A stretch of 64,000 nt of DNA. It comes from Rivularia sp. PCC 7116. Its GTDB lineage: Bacteria > Cyanobacteriota > Cyanobacteriia > Cyanobacteriales > Nostocaceae. A program made the position numbers and the translations under genes. The stretch covers positions 3,968,001 through 4,032,000 of the forward strand of contig NC_019678.1 in assembly GCF_000316665.1 (NCBI RefSeq), given 5' to 3'. Positions 60,683 to 64,000 of the stretch are shown here, piece by piece. How positions within the stretch are numbered: the first letter of the stretch is position 1; every line of letters starts with the position of its first letter. Under the pieces are notes generated by a model. That model was not told where the DNA came from and searched no databases. It saw nothing but the letters and a program-made list of their open reading frames with translations.

Positions 60683-60726
60683 AAAAGGTTTGCAGCAAGG
60701 ACTAAAATCCTTTATGCAAACCTTTT
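60683..60726 (+). terminator. probable marC terminator
   Basis: A perfect 12-bp outer stem AAAAGGTTTGCA / TGCAAACCTTTT encloses an inner AAGGA/TCCTT stem. The T-rich right arm end serves as the tail. It lies 170 bases after the marC stop. Confidence 0.7.
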
Positions 60727-60801
60727 ACATTTAATTCATATTCTTCTCTAGTAGTTCACCACACAAATTGTCATATTTATATGACTTTCGTTAGTGACGG
60801 A

Positions 60802-60893
60802 CCTACACCGCTCTTAAGAGTCGGCGTAGGCTTCTCGGCGACTCCTCTATGAGAACATTTACCGAGCTTTTAAGCCCTACGCCCTAGGGACTT
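60802..60893. mobile_element. structured repeat element, possible IS200/IS605-end remnant
   Basis: CCTACACCGCTCTT / AAGAGTCGGCGTAGG forms a 14-bp imperfect stem (60802-60830). The right arm can instead pair with CCGAGCTTTTAAGCCCTACG (to 60893) through CGTAGG/CCTACG, CTT/AAG and CTCGG/CCGAG. Competing imperfect hairpins of this kind occur at ends of IS200/IS605 elements and their RNAs. No transposase or tnpB fragment is adjacent, so the origin is uncertain. Confidence 0.35.
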
Positions 60894-61183
60894 TTAGAAA
60901 TAATTTGTTCTTTTTTTTGTAGGCTGCATTTCTGCATTTAATTGAGTTACACCTACATTTTTGATTTTACCATGAATCTGGTTCGTAATTTATCCCAACA
61001 CCTCCCTTGCCGGTAGGTGTGGGACTTCTTCCGATTTAATGTTAAACTGGGGTTTGCAACCCCAGTCGGGTTACGGTAAAACCCGTCATATTTTGTGGGA
61101 CAAACTGCCAGGTTTTCTCCGAAATGTATTTGAGAAAGCTTGATATTTTATTTTTTTGATCTCCTTTTTAACTTATCATTCCC

Positions 61184-62668
61184 TCACCCCAATCTATTAA
61201 TCAAATGCTCCCCAACTCTTAAAGCGTTAGCGATAACTGTTAAAGCGGGGCTGGTTGCAGAGATTGAGGGGAAGAAACTGCTATCGACGACGTAGAGATT
61301 ATCTATATCGTGCGTGCGACAGTTGAGATCGAGAACTGAAGTTCTGGTATCTTCTCCAAAACGACAAGTACCGCTTTGATGTGCAACTACTTGGATTGGT
61401 GCTTCACCACGGGGATAAATTTTTTGTTTTTCGTCTATGGATTTGAGTACGTCAATCCAACGATAAATTAAACGGTCGTGAGCTTCGATATTATTAGCAG
61501 TGTAATCTAGATATAATTTGCCACCCTTAACTCGAACGCGGTTTTTGGGTGATGGTAAATCTTCAGTTTGCAGCCACCAACCAATAGAGCGTTTTGCTAG
61601 CTGTTTTAATCCAAATCCCGGCATTAATTTAGCCGCGACTGATAAAATTGGCGGTGATTCGGAGAAAATCACATCTTGAAGAATACCACCTGAATTTTGG
61701 ATATGACCCATTGGGTAAGAAAAATTTTCATCTCCCCAGTAAAAATCATTTATATAGCGAGTCCTTTGAAATAATCCAGAATTAGGAGTGTTACTTAGCT
61801 GTACCACTACCGTCATCAATTGTTTCATTAAATTACGTCCCACCAAGTCAGAACTATTCGCTAGTCCTTTGGGATGTTTTTCATTACTAGAACGTAATAA
61901 CAAGGCAGCCGAATTAATTGCACCACAGGAAAGTACAATAATATTTCCTACAAACAAATAAGAGCGATCGCCAATATTTGCTTCTACAGCTTTAACTTCT
62001 TTTCCTGAAGCATTAGTAACTAAACGTACTACTTTAGCCGAAGTTTTCACCGTCACATTATCGTATTTTTTGATTGTAGGATAAATCCCCGTATCTTCCG
62101 AATCAGTTCGCCCTTGTTTACCAACTCCGATAGGCAGATAAGCAGGATTTAAACCTTGTTTAGAAATGCGAGTACAAATATCTTCTATTTGGGGTTCGCT
62201 ATCAACTGTAGGTAATGGAAAATCCTCACTACGAGAAGGTTCAGTTAAATCGTTGCCGACATTTCCGTGGACTTGATAGAGTTTTTCAGCTTCTGTATAG
62301 TAAGGTTCAAAATCCTTGTATTTAACTTCCCATTCCGGGGAAAAGCCATCCTGATGTTGAACTTTTTCAAAATCCTTTTCCCGTAATCGTTGCAATACAC
62401 CACTATAAATTTTGGTATTACCACCTACAGAATAATTAGTTTGAGGAAAAAAACTATCTTCTTCTTCGTACCATTTTTCCGGTGCATAGAAACTTTCTTT
62501 TTTAAAGACTTCTACATCAACTAACTGCGAACTTCCTTTTTCTAAAAAATCTCCTTGTTCCAAAACAAGAATCTTTTTCCCAGTAGGTGCTAGTTTACGC
62601 GCTAAAGTTCCTCCACCAGCACCAGTCCCGACAATAATTACATCATAATGTTGGTCGTCAATAATCAT
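61184..62668 (-). CDS. GMC-family FAD-dependent oxidoreductase, second copy
   Basis: This 494-residue paralogue of the enzyme at 51649-53139 is colinear over its whole length: same start MIIDDQHYDVIIVGTGAGGG, same GMC signature and same C-terminal VVDSSFFPSISATSPALTVI. One 123-base block (61670-61792) differs from the first copy at only five positions, while the region before it differs far more. It again follows ctaE on the same strand (121-base gap), so GMC-oxidase pairing is duplicated. Substrate is unknown. Confidence 0.88.
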   Translation of the reverse strand: MIIDDQHYDVIIVGTGAGGGTLARKLAPTGKKILVLEQGDFLEKGSSQLVDVEVFKKESFYAPEKWYEEEDSFFPQTNYSVGGNTKIYSGVLQRLREKDFEKVQHQDGFSPEWEVKYKDFEPYYTEAEKLYQVHGNVGNDLTEPSRSEDFPLPTVDSEPQIEDICTRISKQGLNPAYLPIGVGKQGRTDSEDTGIYPTIKKYDNVTVKTSAKVVRLVTNASGKEVKAVEANIGDRSYLFVGNIIVLSCGAINSAALLLRSSNEKHPKGLANSSDLVGRNLMKQLMTVVVQLSNTPNSGLFQRTRYINDFYWGDENFSYPMGHIQNSGGILQDVIFSESPPILSVAAKLMPGFGLKQLAKRSIGWWLQTEDLPSPKNRVRVKGGKLYLDYTANNIEAHDRLIYRWIDVLKSIDEKQKIYPRGEAPIQVVAHQSGTCRFGEDTRTSVLDLNCRTHDIDNLYVVDSSFFPSISATSPALTVIANALRVGEHLINRLG

Positions 62669-62671
62669 TTT

Positions 62672-62789
62672 TAGTTGTTAGTTGTTAGTTATTAGTTGTT
62701 GGGTATGGGGCATGGGGCATGGGGCATTGGTAATTGGTAATTGACAATAAAATCAGTGAAATCAGTGAAATCCATCTAATCCGTGATAA
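62672..62789. repeat. heptamer arrays (TTAGTTG, GGGCATG, GGTAATT) and CAGTGAAATC unit
   Basis: TAGTTGT/TTAGTTA copies, then GGGGCAT copies and TGGTAAT, are followed by the AATCAGTGAAATCCATCTAATCCGTGATAAT unit shared with about 56720-56755. Confidence 0.8.
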
Positions 62790-63434
62790 TTATTGCCAAA
62801 GGTAAAGAAGCACGAATAAAACAATCCAAATTACGTCAACAAAGTGCCAGAATAATGAAGTGGCATCTACACCATAGTGACCGTTTTTGTAATTGTCTGG
62901 AATAAAGGAACGAACTAACATATTTAGCTGCAATACAACACCTGTAAAAACATGTAAGCCGTGGAAACCAGTTAGTAAGTAAAACATTCCACCGAATACA
63001 CCAGATGTAAAGCCGAATTCTAAACCGCTCCATTCAACTGCTTGTCCGTAAAGGAAGTAACTTCCCATAGCCATTGTTAATAACCAAAAAAGGCGAAAGC
63101 GCCAAATATGATGGTTTTTTAGTTCCCTCTCAGCAAAGTAAATCACGAAGCTACTAGAAACTAGAATTATTGTATTTATGAATGGTTCTCTAACTTCTAG
63201 CCCTTCAACTCCTGGAGGTAGCCAATCTACGGCTGTTGTTTTATAAACAATATACCCCGCGAAAAAGCTTAAGAAAATTACGCTTTCCGACAACAGAAAT
63301 GCGATGAAGCCAAACATGCTGTTGCCTTCTTCATCATGCTCGTGAGTCGCTACATTCGCGTGATTAATTAGCTGTAATTCATCGAATGTATTCTCATGTT
63401 CTAACTGTATCGTTTTGCCGTCTGTAGTACTCAT
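62790..63434 (-). CDS. ctaE: haem-copper oxidase subunit III, second copy
   Basis: This 214-residue protein is the same length as, and very similar to, the subunit III at 53242-53886 (identical core FLLSESVIFLSFFAGYIVYK and HGVDVIW-type C-terminal end, here SLFWHFVDVIWIVLFVLLY). The N-terminal 35 residues differ most. It belongs to a second ctaD-ctaE-GMC set. Confidence 0.92.
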   Translation of the reverse strand: MSTTDGKTIQLEHENTFDELQLINHANVATHEHDEEGNSMFGFIAFLLSESVIFLSFFAGYIVYKTTAVDWLPPGVEGLEVREPFINTIILVSSSFVIYFAERELKNHHIWRFRLFWLLTMAMGSYFLYGQAVEWSGLEFGFTSGVFGGMFYLLTGFHGLHVFTGVVLQLNMLVRSFIPDNYKNGHYGVDATSLFWHFVDVIWIVLFVLLYLWQ

Positions 63435-63450
63435 AACAAATAATATTTCA

Positions 63451-63512
63451 GGTTAAAGGTTAAAGGTTAAAGGTTAGAGGTTAAAGGTTAGAGGTTAGAG
63501 GTTAAAGGTTAG
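63451..63512. repeat. AGGTTAA heptamer array
   Basis: About nine AGGTTAA/AGGTTAG heptamers lie directly upstream of the second ctaE start, between it and ctaD. Confidence 0.9.
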
Positions 63513-63579
63513 AACTAATAGTTTTGACAAATTTATTCTTCCCCCTCTACTCCCTCTACCCCTTCTTCCCCCTCTCTAA

Positions 63580-64000
63580 TTAATTAAGTTCTGAAGCATT
63601 CGCGACTAAATCTTCTGGTTTCGATTTACCGTAACCGTATGGTTCTTCTAATACAATGGGAAGCTGTTTTTCAAAGTTTTCTACGGGTGGTGGTGAGGAT
63701 ACTAACCATTCCAAACCAATTGCACGCCAAGGATTATCCGATGCTTTTTTACCGTCAATCCAAGAACTTATAACGTTAAGTAAAAACGGTAATGTAGACA
63801 TTCCTAAAATAAATGCGCCAACACTAGCAACTACATTCCAACCTAAATATTCTGGATCGTAAGAAGCAACTCGACGGGGCATTCCTTGCAATCCTAATGG
63901 GTGCATGGGGAAGAAATTTAAATTAGCACCAATGAAGGTTAACCAAAAATGTAGCTTACCTAAACCTTCGTAATACATCTTTCCAGTCATCTTAGGGAAC
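63580..64000 (-). CDS. ctaD: haem-copper oxidase subunit I, second copy, partial
   Basis: Only the C-terminal 140 or so residues are inside the window; the frame runs on past the right edge (FPK before MTGKMYYEGLG). It matches the C-terminus of the first copy closely (GKLHFWLTFIGANLNFFPMH, SSPPPVENFEKQLPIVLEEP) and ends VANASELN against VANPSELN. The metal-binding helices lie outside the window, so its type cannot be judged here. Confidence 0.93.
   Translation of the reverse strand, partial: FPKMTGKMYYEGLGKLHFWLTFIGANLNFFPMHPLGLQGMPRRVASYDPEYLGWNVVASVGAFILGMSTLPFLLNVISSWIDGKKASDNPWRAIGLEWLVSSPPPVENFEKQLPIVLEEPYGYGKSKPEDLVANASELN

Larger units (their letters stand above)
60514..61183. other. 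intergenic region with terminator and structured element
   Basis: About 670 bases without ORFs. It contains the marC terminator (60683-60726), a structured element (60802-60893, listed separately) and, at about 61005-61090, GTTAAACTGGGGTTTGCAACCCCAGTCGGG-type hairpin repeats. Confidence 0.5.

Overview
The window is a typical chromosome stretch of a filamentous, probably heterocyst-forming cyanobacterium of the Nostocales (Calothrix/Rivularia/Nostoc-like). The evidence is about twenty copies of the HIP1 palindrome GCGATCGC, AT-rich intergenic DNA, many heptamer tandem arrays (TGGTAAT, GAGCAGT, CCCAATG types), and cyanobacterium-specific families: CP12, BicA, SbtA/SbtB, RppA/RppB, a giant Ser/Thr kinase-AAA-GAF-histidine kinase, and duplicated terminal oxidase clusters. 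No rRNA, tRNA or CRISPR array was seen.

Layout. 0-5 kb: two tandem FG-GAP/VCBS-like repeat proteins (the first cut by the window edge), a retron-type reverse transcriptase with a coiled-coil N-terminus, a Uma2-type nuclease, and a degenerate 21-nt repeat beside a possible 45-residue protein. 5-16 kb: the giant signalling kinase, a decayed filamentous-haemagglutinin fragment, an effector-associated-type small protein, an AI-2E-type permease, a coiled-coil membrane protein and a barrel-like exported protein. 16-26 kb: a collagen-like secreted protein, an Eis-like acetyltransferase, a MATE exporter, a MerR-TipAS regulator and a 1018-residue DUF4114/Calx-beta/lipase/RTX protein. 26-31 kb: a ParA-type ATPase coupled to a coiled-coil protein whose ends look like McdB (carboxysome positioning), an alpha/beta hydrolase, an acyltransferase and CP12.

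31-39 kb is a candidate metal-homeostasis island: a PepSY-type membrane protein, a small anchored protein, a Met/His-rich exported protein, an outer-membrane barrel, a DUF411 protein, the RppB/RppA two-component pair, a glutaredoxin-MauE fusion and a lipoprotein. 39-42 kb holds a GH5 glycosidase, a small membrane protein and AroE.

42-51 kb is an inorganic-carbon island: bicA, two CPA2 cation:proton antiporters (Na+ export could drive Na+/bicarbonate symport), a cmpA-like N-terminal remnant, then sbtA-sbtB. The sbtAB block has clearly higher GC than its surroundings, lacks HIP1 sites and carries an 11-residue tandem repeat inside SbtA, so it looks acquired. Together with mcdAB and cp12, the window is rich in carbon-concentration functions.

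51-64 kb is a respiratory region: DUF2231-DUF2231-ctaC-ctaD-ctaE-GMC oxidoreductase on the minus strand behind an NtcA-type palindrome, and a second GMC-ctaE-ctaD set that runs off the right edge. Subunit II has lost the CuA cysteines and histidine, marking this as an alternative (ARTO/Cox3-type, probably quinol) oxidase. The repeated pairing with a GMC flavoprotein is the most interesting unexplained association here. An amidase and a MarC protein lie between the two oxidase clusters.
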